NCBI RefSeq assembly: GCF_026210795.1
Contig: NC_089438.1
Coordinates: forward strand, 2,005,501-2,069,500
Length of the DNA stretch: 64,000 nt
Direction: 5' to 3'
DNA from: Rhizophagus irregularis
Taxonomy: Eukaryota > Glomeromycota > Glomeromycetes > Glomerales > Glomeraceae
The notes beneath the pieces were generated by a model. The model was not told where the DNA came from, searched no databases, and saw only the letters and a list, made by a program, of their open reading frames with translations. The number at the start of each line of letters is the position of its first letter. Position 1 is the first letter of the stretch. The position numbers and the translations under genes were made by a program. Shown piece by piece: positions 26,596-39,631 of the stretch.

Positions 26596-28704
26596 ATATT
26601 GCATCAAGCCATCAATAGCTTTTTTCTAAAAGTAAGATGATTTCTAATGCATATATATAATTAAATTATAATACTAATAATTTTTAAAAATTCTATACTT
26701 TTATTGCTTCAATTTTTAATAAAATTTAGCCAGAATTTTTTTTTAAAAAAGCCAATCAATTATAATTATTAAGTATTAAAACAAAAAAGAAAAATTAAAA
26801 AATTGTTTCATTACAAAGTATAAGCAATGATTTTTTTATATATTTTTTTTATTTTTATACATAAAATTATCTTATCCATTACTTTACAAATAAATATTTC
26901 TTTGCATTTTAAAAATAGAATATTTCTAATTACATTTTTAAAAACTATAATCAATTGGCTTTCAAATAAAAAAATTTTGTTCAAATTTTATTATAAATTC
27001 ATAAATTTTTATGCAGTTCAAAAATCATTAATTTTACTATATATTACTAAGTAAATTTTATGAAATTCAGTAATTTAATGTAAAGGTTTGTATAGCAAAG
27101 AACTAAATATTTATTGTTATTAAACTGATAGAATAATATATAAAGTTTAGTATTTTCTTATTAGTTCATTAACAATATTAGGAAATAATTAATAATGCCT
27201 GGTTAATTAAAATTTAAAAAACTTTAAAAATAAGCATTATGTTAAGTCCATTATACTTCATTATTTAATAATTTTGAATTTACACATATAAATTATAGTG
27301 AAAAAATACTATTGGTACTTTCTTTAAAATTAATTAGTTTATAACTTCAACCAAAAATGATTTTTTGAATTATTATAAACATAATATAATACTATAATTT
27401 GCTATAATTTTTACATTTTATTAATACTAATTATAACTAATATAATTGATTTTACTTATAATGTAATATTTTAATAATGATTTTTTAATTTTACTGAAAA
27501 GTATAACTAATAATACAAATATATATCAGGAATTATAGAATGATTGTGTTAGCTCTATTAATGACTTGGATTTGATAAATTTATATGTCATAAACATATA
27601 ATCTTTTTAGACATTCTTTTTATTGGTAAATTATATCAATAATTTGATTAAAAATTGTTTTATTAGAGAAATTGCATTCAAATATTTTATATCATATACT
27701 AACTAAAAATGGTAAATTAAGAATTAATTATAATTTAAGTTAATTAATTAGTTAATTAACCATTATTTAACTATTAATTAATTTTATAATTCTAGTCAAA
27801 TATTATTAATTTTGTTAATTTAATTATAATCAAATAATTTAAATCTCTTTTTAATTAGTTAATTTATAATTAATTAAATTAATCATTAATTAACCAATTT
27901 TAGATAAATATAATTAACTAAATTATTAACCTTCCATTCCTATGTACAATTCCATCTTTATCAACTTTAATGCATTTTCTTTTTAAAGAAAATCCAGAAA
28001 ACTTTGCATATTGATTAAATTTTATTTTTGCATTCTTTTATATAGAAAAAATAGTATTAACTTTAATTCTTTCTATTAGAGTAGAATTATAATTTTATTA
28101 TTTAGTTATTATTATTTATTTAAGATATTATATAGATTTTCATTATGTTTATTTTCATCTATACTTATTATGATGATGAAAAATATTAAATAAGTATTTG
28201 TAATAAATATATAATAAAAATTAAAATTTAGAGAAAAGTAGTATTTACAAAAAAGTAGTGTTTAACAAGAAAGTAAAGAAAATATGAGTTTTATTTAATT
28301 AACATTTAACTATAAATTTTAATAATAAACATCAAACAATATATTAAATTACATTATTAAATTCAAATATTGCAATAAGATATTTTGTATTAATTATTAT
28401 TAAATTTAAATAATAAACACAAAATTCTATAATAATAAATCATGTAAATAGTTATTATATAATACTAGTGATTTTAACCATCTATTATTTGAAATAATTA
28501 TCTATTGATTTATTAATATATTATAGTAATAGTAATTATAATATAGTAATTTATTTTAATTTATAATATATTACTTTGAAAATTACAAAAATTTATTTAT
28601 AAAAATTTTTTCTATTATTTTTTTTATTTATCTTATTTTACTTTCATATTTTTTTAAAAAATTTGGTATTATTTGACCAATTAATAATATTTAGCTAATA
28701 ATAT

Positions 28705-29290
28705 GTATATTAAATATATTAATTTTTTTATAATATAACAATTTAATAAAAAAAAATTTGAAAATAAATTTTGTTCTAGTAATTTAAAAGTATAGGAAAT
28801 ATTATTCAAAGTTAACCATCCATTTCATACACTTATAGGTAATTTCTATTTTAAAGAATTTGGTTTAATATAAGCAAATTCATTATATAATATTTAAGTT
28901 GTATATTAAACTGAAAAGAATTAAATTCATTGATCTGCAGTTTTTTTTATTACTTTTAAAAAAACAATTTTTAAATTTACTTTATTTTATATATATTAAA
29001 TATATTAATTTTTTTTATAATATAACAATTTAATGAAAAAAATTTTGAAAATAAATTTTGTTCTAGTAATTTAAAAGTGTAGGAAATATTATTTAAAGCT
29101 AACCATCCATTTCATACACTTATAGGTAATTTTTATTCTAGAGAATTTGGTTTGATATAAGCAAATTCATTATATAATATTTAAGTTGTATATTAAACTG
29201 AGAAGAATTAAATTCATAGATCTGCAGTTTTTTTTATTACCTTTAAAAAAACAATTTTAAATTTACTTTATTTTATATATATTAAATTAT
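28705..29290. repeat. Tandem duplication, 287-bp unit
   Basis: Two adjacent copies of about 287 bp, starting near 28705 and 28991, are nearly identical along their whole length. Shared landmarks include TTTTGTTCTAGTAATTTAAA, AACCATCCATTTCATACACT and ATTTAAGTTGTATATTAAAC. They differ at about a dozen positions. A few bases of a third copy follow (TATATTAAAT near 29278). The unit has no coding capacity. Confidence 0.85.
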
Positions 29291-30144
29291 ATACAATTAT
29301 TTAAAATATTATATTTATTAAAAAATAATAAAAAATAATATAATAGTAAATAAATTATCAATCAATCAAATTCTTATGCAAAAAAAATATATATATTATA
29401 ATTAATAACTTTCAATTATATAAATTATATAAATAAATAAATAAATACTCTGAGTTGATTTACTATAAAATAAAATAAATAAATAAATAAATAGATAAAT
29501 AAATGAATTAAAAATAAACAATTATATAGCAATTTATTAAATATCAGAAAAGAAAATAAAAGAAGTTATATATTATATATAGATGGTTTTTTCAAATATA
29601 ATAATAAATTATCTTAAGAATTAGATATCAATTTAAGTATTTATTTATAAATATTATATTTATTATATAAAATATCATGTAAAAGTCAAAGTAAATTTTT
29701 TTTTTTTAGGTATCATACATCAGTAACAATTCTCTTAGCTTTACTCACTACTTTTGACAGATGTAGTAGTTTATGTTTGCATAAATAGTGAGTATGTTAG
29801 TTTTTTAATCTTATATGATAATAATTTTTTTTTATTCTTTTAATATAAATAAATAATGCAAACTAAAAAATAGTAATATACTTTTCATGTTATTTATTTA
29901 ACAAAACAATCTTTTTCATTATAAATTAATTAAGTACTTTCTGACAAAAAGATAATTTTTGGCTATGATCTCTTAAAGTAAATTTGAAGGGCAGTAATTT
30001 TAATTATTAACTAAAAGCCAAATCTTTACTTGATGAACTATAATCACTTTTTTTTGTTATTATTGATTACTTTTTTTCAATATATTATTAAAATATATTA
30101 AATATCATTATATCAATATACATTTTTTTTTCATGTTTTAAAAG

Positions 30145-30265
30145 TTTTAATCCATTACAAATTGTATTAATCTATAAATTATTCATTAAATATATTAAAT
30201 ATGCTTTTTTTTTTTTAATCCATCACAAATTGTATTAATCTATAAATTATTTTATTAAATGTATC
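30145..30265. repeat. Tandem duplication, about 70-bp unit
   Basis: The segment TTTAATCCATyACAAATTGT followed by ATTAATCTATAAATTATT occurs at about 30146 and again at about 30217, with a single C/T difference in the first part. Confidence 0.7.
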
Positions 30266-30775
30266 TTTATATAGATCATCAACTTTTATCACTGTGATAT
30301 TTGATCCTTAAACGTACATACAGTCGTACATACAGTGTTTCAGTGATATTCTCTAGTGTAATACTGTACGTGATACTTTTCTTCTTAATATAATAAATTA
30401 GATTTTTACTGATTTTACTGTAGTAATTCTACTTTACGGTATAGCCGTATAGAGAAAAGATACCAATTGGTTAAAATCCAATGTATATTATTTATATTTT
30501 TATCAAGTAAAAGCATCAGTTGTTTGGCCAAAATCCTGTTAAAATATATATGTTTTGACAAACATACTTTTTTTTTTATTTTGAAGAAAAATCAATTTCT
30601 TTTTTTTTTTAAAAAAAAATGAAATGATAATTTTATTACTTTTAAGGACAATTAATAATATGAAAAGTAATATGTACAGTATTATATTTTCACATTATTG
30701 AATCCAATTTCAATAATTTGTATCAATATAAATAACAGTTTCACAAAAGTTTTCAATTATCCAAGAATTTTTTTT

Positions 30776-30978
30776 AAAAGAAATTCGCATAAAAAAATAA
30801 TTCGCAAATAAATAATTCGCAAATAAATAATTCGCAAAAATAATTCGCAAATAAATAATTCACATAAAATAATTCGCATAAAAAAATAATTTACATAAAT
30901 AAATAATTCGCATAAAAAAATAATTCGCATAAATAAATAAACAAGAATTCGCATAAAAAATCAAAAATTTGCATAAAA
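30776..30978. repeat. Minisatellite, ATAATTCGCAAATAA-type units
   Basis: About a dozen units of 14-18 bp built around AATTCGCA(A/T)A(A)ATAA. Early copies read AATTCGCAAATAA; later copies read AATTCGCATAAAAAA or AATTTACATAAATAA, so the array changes in type from left to right. There are no unique spacers of constant length, so it is not a CRISPR array. Confidence 0.8.
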
Positions 30979-31845
30979 AAAAAATAAAACAAACATACTA
31001 TCACTTCTATAATCGGAATACTATAATATATACATGGTTTCAATTCACAATTATGTTTTCCTTTTAAAAAAAAAAATACAAAAAATCAATCCCGGGACAA
31101 CCGTCTACTGATCTTCAACTTGTCATTCATTCCCAGTCAATTAAACTAATCGGAAAATAAATCAATGAATTTCAAAAAATTTTAAAACGTGTGAGAAAAA
31201 AAAATAATTAATTTTAAATATTTATAAAATTAAAACTAATTAAATTGTTTTTTTAACACGGACCAACATTTGATTATCATAACGTCAAAATGCATTGTTT
31301 ATTTAAAGATCCGCAGATTATGGGCTGAAATAAAAAAAAAATATCATTTGCACAATAAATGACAATAAATGTTGTGTAATGTATATAAATATAAATATAC
31401 AAAAAATCAGGATAATGAAATGGGTGGCTTTTTATTAAATTTCATTCTATCGGGAAATACCGAAATTCATAATATTATCATAAAATTATTTAGCGTGGGA
31501 GTATCCCTTTTAGAAAGGTTTATTTATTTTATGACGAACTTGTCTTTTTATTTCATAAATCATATTAAAATTGGGGAAATAAACAAACAGATAAATTGCA
31601 TGATTATACATGTATTTAATATATCAATTAATTTAACGCAACATGAGGGGATTGATTTTCAAATGTTTTTACTTTTACAAAATTGGTAATTATTCTTAAA
31701 AAGGTTTAATATCGACATGAATGAAATCAGGAATAATTTATAATTTATACTTATATAAATTCGCGAAAATTTATTTTATAAAGTATATAAATTTTTACAA
31801 TAAATGAATGTCATATTTGACATTTAAACAAAAATCGTGTAACCG

Positions 31846-34003
31846 TTAAAACATGAATTTTCCTAAATGAACTTGTACACTCTTTACTTGAGTATATTCA
31901 TTTAACGAAGATTCTCCTAAAAAAAGTTAAATCATTTTTATTAATTTGATAATTTAAAATCTACTTTATTTATTTATATCTTACCGCCTTCTCTGCCTAT
32001 ACCGCTCTCTCTGTATCCTCCGAATGGTCTATTTTTAAGTAATTAACGACATTAGAATAAAGAATATCACATTAAATGAATAACGCATTAGAATAACGCA
32101 TTAGAATAACGCATTAGAATAACGCGTTTTTAAGTACTTACACGTTTGGTTCATATAATCCATAACAATTAACTATATACATGGAAATACATGGAAATAC
32201 AAAAAGAATTAATAAAGAATTACGTTACGATAAAAAACACATGATTGGAAGATTATATACCCCAAACAGTTCCAGCATTTAATTCTTTAGAAATTTTTAG
32301 AGCACGTGTAATATCTTTAGTAAATACCGCAGCGGCCAATCCATATCTAGTTAAATGAGCTTTTTCAATGACTTCTTCAACAGTAGAAAATTTCGATATC
32401 GCTGCTACTGGACCGAAAATTTCCTCTTGCATAATAGACATTTTCTCATTCTATAATTATTTGAATTATTATTTAGAGTTTTCGAAGAGAAACTTAGAAC
32501 ATTATTAAATACTTACCGTATCAGTGAAAATTGTTGGTTTAATGTAATAACCTTTTTCACCTTCTCTTTCACCACCAATTAATAAAGTAGCACCTTCTTT
32601 CTTTCCAGCTTCAATAAAGGACATAATTCTATAAACGAATTAATCATGCGTAAGTGTATTATTATTACTTACGGCAAAAAGCGTAATCTTAAAAAAGCAA
32701 ACTTACTTATTGTAATGAATTTGAGAAACTTGAGGACCTTGAAAAGTATCCTCTTTAAAAGGATCACCAACTTTTGTACCTTCAGCACGCTTTTTAAATT
32801 TCTCTAAAAATTCATCATAAACTGAATCTTGTACATATATACGTGAACCGGCTACACAAACTTGACCGGAAGAGAAATAAATTCCCATATGAGCCCATTT
32901 AACTGCTTCATCTATATCTGAATCGGCAAAAATAATATTCGGAGATTTCCCTCCTAATTCCAATGTAACTTTTTTCAAGTTAGATTCCGCCGAAGCTTTA
33001 AGGATAGATTTACCTACAGGAACGGAACCTAAAAAATCGACAAGTTATGACAAGTTATGACAAGTTATGACACGTTATGGCAAACGTTAAGGTGATTATT
33101 TACCGGTAAAAGTGATTTTTCTGAGTTTCATATGACTTGCCATAGCAGCACCAGCAGTTGGACCATATCCTGATAAGATGTTTACAACACCTTTTGGAAA
33201 ACCAGCTTCTTTAATTAAAGCTGCTACTTTAAGAGCAGATAAAGGAGTAAATTCGGAAGTTTTTAATACGATAGTATTTCCACAAGCCAAAATTGGAGCC
33301 AATTTCGTAGCTTGCATCATTATTGGAAAATTCCATGGAATAATAGCACCAATAACACCATAAGGTTCACGTTGTGTAAAGTCGAATTTATCAGATTCAG
33401 TTTGAAATAACTTTTTTAAAATATTTTAATATTTTTTTAAAAAGGAAGAAAAAAAAAAGAAATAGTAAAATATGAACATTTTTTTATTATTATTATTATT
33501 TTTTACCTCTCCATTAATTTTATCAGCAAAACCAGCATAATATCTATAGGTTTTAATAGAAAGTTGAATATCAACAGCTTTGGTAAGCAAAAAAGGTTTA
33601 CCATTATCCAAAGATTCAATGGCGGCAAGTTCATCAATGTCACGTTCCATCAAGTCAGCCAATTTATTAATTAAACGACCACGATCATAACCAGAAACTT
33701 TACTCCAAACTTTAACATAAGTTTCAGTAGCAATATCGATTGCTTTATCAACATCATTAGACAATGCTTCAGCTACAGTAGTAATAACTTTTTCAGTTGC
33801 AGGATTAATAGTTTCAAAACGTTTTCCATCGATTGAATCAACGAATTCATTATTAATGAATAAACCCGTGTTTACTAACAAGGGGAGGGAGAAATAAAAT
33901 TTAATTGATCGATCGATCGAAGTAGTGTAACGAGGGAATATAATATACCTTTGATAGTCTTTCCTGTTGGCAAAGTAATAGATTGTTCATTATTAGAAGA
34001 CAT
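31846..34003 (-). CDS. NAD(P)+-dependent aldehyde dehydrogenase, ALDH1/2 type
   Basis: It oxidises aldehydes to carboxylic acids. Minus-strand exons are 34003-33949, 33874-33507, 33410-33104, 33028-32707, 32628-32517, 32450-32261, 32172-32142, 32028-31985 and 31916-31846, giving 499 aa, exactly the family length. Motifs: [60 protein letters not shown], the general-base glutamate in [12 protein letters not shown], the catalytic cysteine in [11 protein letters not shown] (C301), [10 protein letters not shown] and [15 protein letters not shown]. The short N-terminus ([18 protein letters not shown]) is not a mitochondrial presequence, so a cytosolic enzyme is likely. Introns carry small tandem repeats at 32083-32124 and 33033-33078. 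Confidence 0.95.
32083..32124. repeat. Intronic 13-bp tandem repeat in the aldehyde dehydrogenase gene
   Basis: The unit GAATAACGCATTA is repeated about three to four times in the intron between exons at 32172-32142 and 32028-31985, the last copy changing to ACGCGTTTT. Confidence 0.8.
33033..33078. repeat. Intronic 11-bp tandem repeat in the aldehyde dehydrogenase gene
   Basis: The unit GACAAGTTAT is repeated about four times (the last as GACACGTTAT) in the intron before the exon at 33028-32707. Confidence 0.8.
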
Positions 34004-36150
34004 GACCACAAAAAAAATCGTAAAAAGAAAGTTATATGATAAAAGAAATAATTGACAGTATTTATATAGTCAAATTGATAGTAATTACGTAAATGACTAT
34101 AATATTAAAAGAAACATATTTCTCCAAGTGGTTAAGATTGAAAAATAGAATTATCTCTAATAAAAGTAATAATTTACCATAATTTACCAATTACCATTAT
34201 TTAAGCGAGAATTAAGAACTGTTTTGGAAGGTAGATCCCAAAGCAATAATTTAATTCAAATGCATTCATGATTTTTTGCATATTTTTTTTTTTTCGTTAA
34301 AAAAAAATTTGGTCAAATTTTTTTAAGATCGGATCTCCATAACAATAAAAAAAATTACAAATATACAAAATATACAACAAATAATAGTACAAATATGTCA
34401 CAATATTACAAAGTAATGTATAATATGATGAATAATAAATAATAATACATGAAAACCTGATTAAGTAAATGAAAAAAAAATGGGGCTTTTTTTTTTTAAC
34501 AATATCTTTTTTATTTTTTTATTTTTTATTTTTTTTTCTTTATTTTATTTAAATGGTAAATATTAACACATTAAGCATTCTATCGGGGAGGACCGAAAAA
34601 AAAAGCAACAAAAAGAGCCACGTGTGAAACTAATAAATTTTATGAAAATCACACAAAGTTATAAAGGAATGACTGAGTATTTTCACCACTCATTGTATAA
34701 CAAGTATCAACATGAAATTTTAGTGGTGAATGACTAATGCATTTATTAATGTAACAAATATATAACAAGTTAGTTCATTTGACTACAAAAGTATTTTATG
34801 TATATAATATACGGTAATATATTACGGTAATATATTACGATATATATTTCACTTTTTTTTTTTTTTACTTTAATGACTTTATGTCCTCGGAGGTTTGCAG
34901 TATTTTATTGCTTACGTAGTTAATTTGACGCAATGGAAACACAAACTAATCTTGCAGGGAATATCTTCATTCTTTTTAATTTAATCGAATGATTTTTTTA
35001 TTTCTTTTTCTTCCCTTAAAAAATATTGGTGAATACCGAGATTTCGGGGCGTAATTTTTTCAAAAAAAAATACCTTTTTATTTTCGTTCTTTATTTTATC
35101 AGATTATGCAACCTTAAAAAAAAAAATAATAATTAAAATCTTTTTTTTTAACTTTTTTTTTTCTTTTTTCTTTTTTTCTTTTCGATCAAATGTTTGTGGT
35201 CGGACAATCATCATCAAATCAATCTGTTAATCAAACCAATTTTTGACAATCACACAATTTTTTTTAAATGATAATTATTTTTGTTAGCCATTGTTGATAA
35301 AGTGCATTTTTAATTAATGATTTATGATTTATGATTTATAATAATTTTAATTAACCGCAGTACTGCAGTAAGTAGTAATATAAAAAAAAAAATTGGCGGC
35401 TCAGTTGGCTGTAAAATTTCTCATAATAAACTTATAGAATGAGATTGTCTCACCAGAAGAGGCACATGACCATCAACAAGTCAACAAACATGGGAGTCCC
35501 GATTGTAAAGTTCTTTTTTATGTTGTACGACACAAGATTTTTTTTTATGTTCAAATGTTAAAAAAGATTTATTTTGCCAATTTTAGGGCACTTTGGAGAC
35601 CAAAAGGGAAAAGTACAACGGCTTTATTGTTGTTCTCCTGCATCATCCCACATTTACTTACGTATTATGGTATTAACCGCTTAGCCCAATTACTATAATT
35701 TATTACTTTTTAATTGGCTATTTTACTTTACTTATCAGTAATTTGTTGTGATCATCATTTTTGATTGTTACAACGCATCATTCACATAAAAAAAAACGCC
35801 TCCTTTGTATGATTTTAGTTAAAATGAGTAACATTACTCACACCCCCTTATTTATTTTTATTGTATCGCATTTAACCTTTTTCTCAAATTCTCAAACACA
35901 TATAATAACACCAATTTCAAACTTCTTTTTCTCCAATTTCTACTGTACTTGTATTTTTTTTTCCCATTCCCTAAAAAAAAAAAAAATAAAATAAAAATAA
36001 AATAAAAATATATTTTTTTTTTTTTAAAAGAAAGAAAGAAAAAAAAAAAAAAAAATTTTTTTATAATAAATACAATACATTACAGTAAAAAAAAATCCTT
36101 CACCCGCTTTTTTTTTTTTAAAAAAAAAAAAAAATACTATTTTACTTTAC

Positions 36151-36182
<32 letters not shown>

Positions 36183-36398
36183 TTACACTACAACTTATTC
36201 TACACTTTTTTGTGTGTGCATCATAACGTATTTTAGTTACCTGTTAGTTATTCGGTAAATTTTTTTTTATTTTATTTTATTATTTTAATTATATTTTATT
36301 ATTTTATTATAATTTTAATTATTATTATTATTATTAATTATATATTATATATTATTATATAGTTGTTTGTTATATATATATATACTTATACAACACAT

Positions 36399-36431
<33 letters not shown>

Positions 36432-36929
36432 CATACACACACACAACACATATATACCAAAAAGTAAGTCTACTTTTTTTTTATTTTATAAAACCCTTTA
36501 GTATTTTTATTTTTATTTTTTTTATTTTTTCTAAATAGTATTAATAATAAAAAAAAAAAAAAAGATTTTTTTTTTTTATTTTTTTTATTATATTTAAATA
36601 AAAAAAAATAAAAAAATAAAATAGAAATAAATTAACTACCACTGTTCAAGTTTTTTTTTTTATTAACGGTACTCCAAAGAAAGTCCAAAAAAAAATATTT
36701 TTATTATTATTGTTATTAAAAAGTATAATTTATTTTTTTTATTTTTTTTTTCTATACACAACTTTACAATAGACTTAAAGTAAAAAAAAAAAGCTTATCA
36801 CCAAAATAATCAACAACCCAAAAAAAAAACACAAAGCGAAAGAAGGAAAGAAAAAAGCCGCGCACTTAACGACTTATATTTTTCTTATTACGAAACACTT
36901 TATATATATAATAATATATATATACACAC

Positions 36930-36962
<33 letters not shown>

Positions 36963-37067
36963 TATATTATTGTTATTTTAACGACTTAAAAATCCACCCG
37001 CCACTGTATTATATATATACAACAATAATATATATTAAAATAAAAAAAAAAAATTATATATAACGAA
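34004..37067. promoter_or_regulatory. Homopolymer-rich 3-kb upstream region
   Basis: This divergent gap between the aldehyde dehydrogenase and HMG genes is dense in A-runs, T-runs, (TTA)n at about 36150-36182, (TA)n at 36370-36430 and (CAA)n at 36930-36960. A CACGTG lies at 34619. The part after about 35900 is probably promoter and 5' untranslated leader of the HMG gene, with the CAA run plausibly in the leader. No coding segment is supported. Confidence 0.5.
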
Positions 37068-39597
37068 ATGTTCAACGGTCAATATAATCAACCTCACCAG
37101 TCTCCTAGTGCACAACGGAATAATTATCCTCCATATCAAATTAGTCGTCAGTTTCCTCAGACTGGTTTACATAATGGTTCTCAGTACAGCACGATCGGTA
37201 ATTATAATAACAGTAGAAATGTTGATATGCGTTATCCTGCCGCTGCAGCTGCTGTTGGTCCTCTTCCAGGTCACCCTTCACAATATAAACATGGTTCTGG
37301 TTGGGGAACTGGTGATATAAATGCTTCAGGAATTTCTTCAGGGAATGGTTCTTTAACGAATAGTTTAACTTATGGTACAAATAATACAAATACTGCTAAT
37401 AATCCTGGTAATTTTGCTGCTCAAGCAAATCCTAATATGTTCGGTGCTACTGCTCAAGCTCAACAACCTCAAAGTTCACGAAGGATTCAACAAGGATCTG
37501 CAAGTATGCCTTTAAGATTAGGTTCCGAGGCTCATTATCAACAACCAACTCATCAATCCTCAATTGGTACGTAATAATATATTATTTATATTTTTTATAT
37601 ATTTAATAATGACGGATCCGTCGATCTTTTTAATTTAAGCTATGCAGAAATAAAAAAAAAATTCTATTCTATTAATTATTATATATCATATCATATATAT
37701 ATATATATACATATATATATGTATGTATATATATTTCATATATATATTATTATTATATTTATGTATATATACAGTATATATATATATATATATATATATT
37801 TTTTACCCATTTTTAACTCATTTTACCACATCTTACTAATTTAAACCTTTTTTTAACCTTTTTTTTTTAAATCTCGCTCTTTTTATAATCAATTGATTTT
37901 GATTTTAGCTGCAGGTCATACACCGCAGCAACCGGCAGCATTATCTTCAATATATTCTCCTACTGCTCAAACTGCTGTTGCACAACAACAACAAAATAAC
38001 AATTTACTCGCTTTACCTAATCCAACTCAAAATGTTACAGGTTCAATACTTAGGCATCCTCAACAACAACAACAATGGTCCACTATGGATTTACATTCTT
38101 ATAATTATAGAAATCAACCTGGTACTCAAATTGATACTTTAAATACTTATAGTGTTGTTACAGCTGATGATGCATCTGAATTGGATGATAGTCTTACAAT
38201 GGATAATACTATGGGTGCTACCCCTTCTTTAGCTACAAATACTCCTTCTGCTCAATCTTCTATATCACCAAATAATCAACAAGCTTATTTAGGAAGTACT
38301 TTAACTCATCGTTATGCTAATCAACAACCTCAAACTAATCCATCTCAAGCTCATCATACTAATCAACGTCAACAGGTTCAACAACAACAGCAACAACAAC
38401 AACAACAACAACAACAATCACAACAACAAAATCGTCGTTATAATGTTCCTACTTCTTCCCCAAATACTTCAATTAGTAGTATAACGGATAATGTTGGTTC
38501 TCCTTCAATTGCTAGTTCTATCACTCCTAAACGTTCTACTACAAATGATTCAAATCCTACTGTTTCTGTTGCTGCTGCTGCTGCTTATGGTGCTACAAAT
38601 CAAGGAAGATCAATGTATAATAGTAATGCTTATATAATTAATCAACAACAATCTTATGCTACTCAGCAACAACCAAATACTTTAAGATCTCCTTATGCTC
38701 ATGAAAGTTATATTTCTCCTAGTAATGTTGGTGTTGGTTTAAATACTGGTAGTTATTCTCAACAGAATAATACTTCTAATAATCAACAATCTCAACAACA
38801 ACATTTACAATCTCAACATTCACATCAACAACAACAACAAATTCATCAACAACAACCTCAACCTCAACAACATCAATTACAAAATTTATCTCATCAACAA
38901 ACTCGTAATCAATACGCTCAACCTTATACTTCTCCTCATATGAATCCAAATCAAATGAATCAAAGATCTGTAATAAGTCCTAATACTGTTCAAAATGCTA
39001 AAACTTCCCCAAGATTAACAAAATCTGCTGTAAAACCTTCAATACAACCGGGTACTCAGGTTTTACCTCAACATTTACAATCTCAACAAGCTCAACAGGC
39101 TCAACAGGCTCAACAGGCTCAACAACAGTTACATCAACAATCTTCTCAATTAAGTCATCAATCACAGATTCAACAACAACAGCAACAACAAAAGCAACAA
39201 CAACAACATTCTACTCCAATACATCAACAACAAGCAATACAACAACAGCAGATGCAACAATTACATCATTCACAAACGATGCATCATCATCATCAACAAC
39301 AGCAGATACCTCAACAGCATTCTGAACAATCCATGTCACAGATACAAATGCAACAACAAATGCAACAAAAATCTAATCAAACTCCTCAAAATAAGATGAT
39401 GAGAAGTAATGCTCAACCACCTCAACAACAGCAGCAACCAAATACCTATCCACAAAATCAAATGGCCTCAATTTCAAATCAAACCAAACAAAAATCTTCT
39501 CCAATGATTTCAGCTTCATCTTTACAAAAGAATAATTCTATAACGCAGCAGCAACAACATCATCATCAACAGCATCAACAGCAACAACAACAGCAGC

Positions 39598-39631
<34 letters not shown>

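Larger units (their letters stand above)
22508..31845. other. 9.3-kb gene desert with extreme AT content
   Basis: No conserved protein is readable here on either strand. Small frames at 23108-23314, 23577-23792, 26827-27054 and 31369-31689 have AT-driven Ile/Asn/Lys/Phe composition and no recognisable motif. The region holds an AATATT-rich block (24820-25140), a 245-bp inverted-repeat element (26351-26595), a 287-bp tandem duplication (28705-29290), a 70-bp duplication (30145-30265) and a minisatellite (30776-30978). A CACGTG at 22716 lies upstream of UBE2S. Confidence 0.6.

Noticed and set aside
26827-27054. Hydrophobic 75-codon frame
   Set aside because: Pure AT-driven Ile/Phe/Lys composition in low-complexity DNA.
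30776-30978. Possible CRISPR array
   Set aside because: Repeats are 14-18 bp, contiguous and grade into each other, with no spacers; the genome is eukaryotic.
31369-31689. 107-codon frame (including stop) upstream of the gene desert's right edge
   Set aside because: Composition is dominated by Ile, Asn, Phe and Leu as expected by chance here, and no motif or neighbouring exon supports it.
35761-35994. 77-codon frame upstream of the HMG gene
   Set aside because: His/Thr/Phe-rich low-complexity translation in homopolymer DNA without a homologue-like motif.
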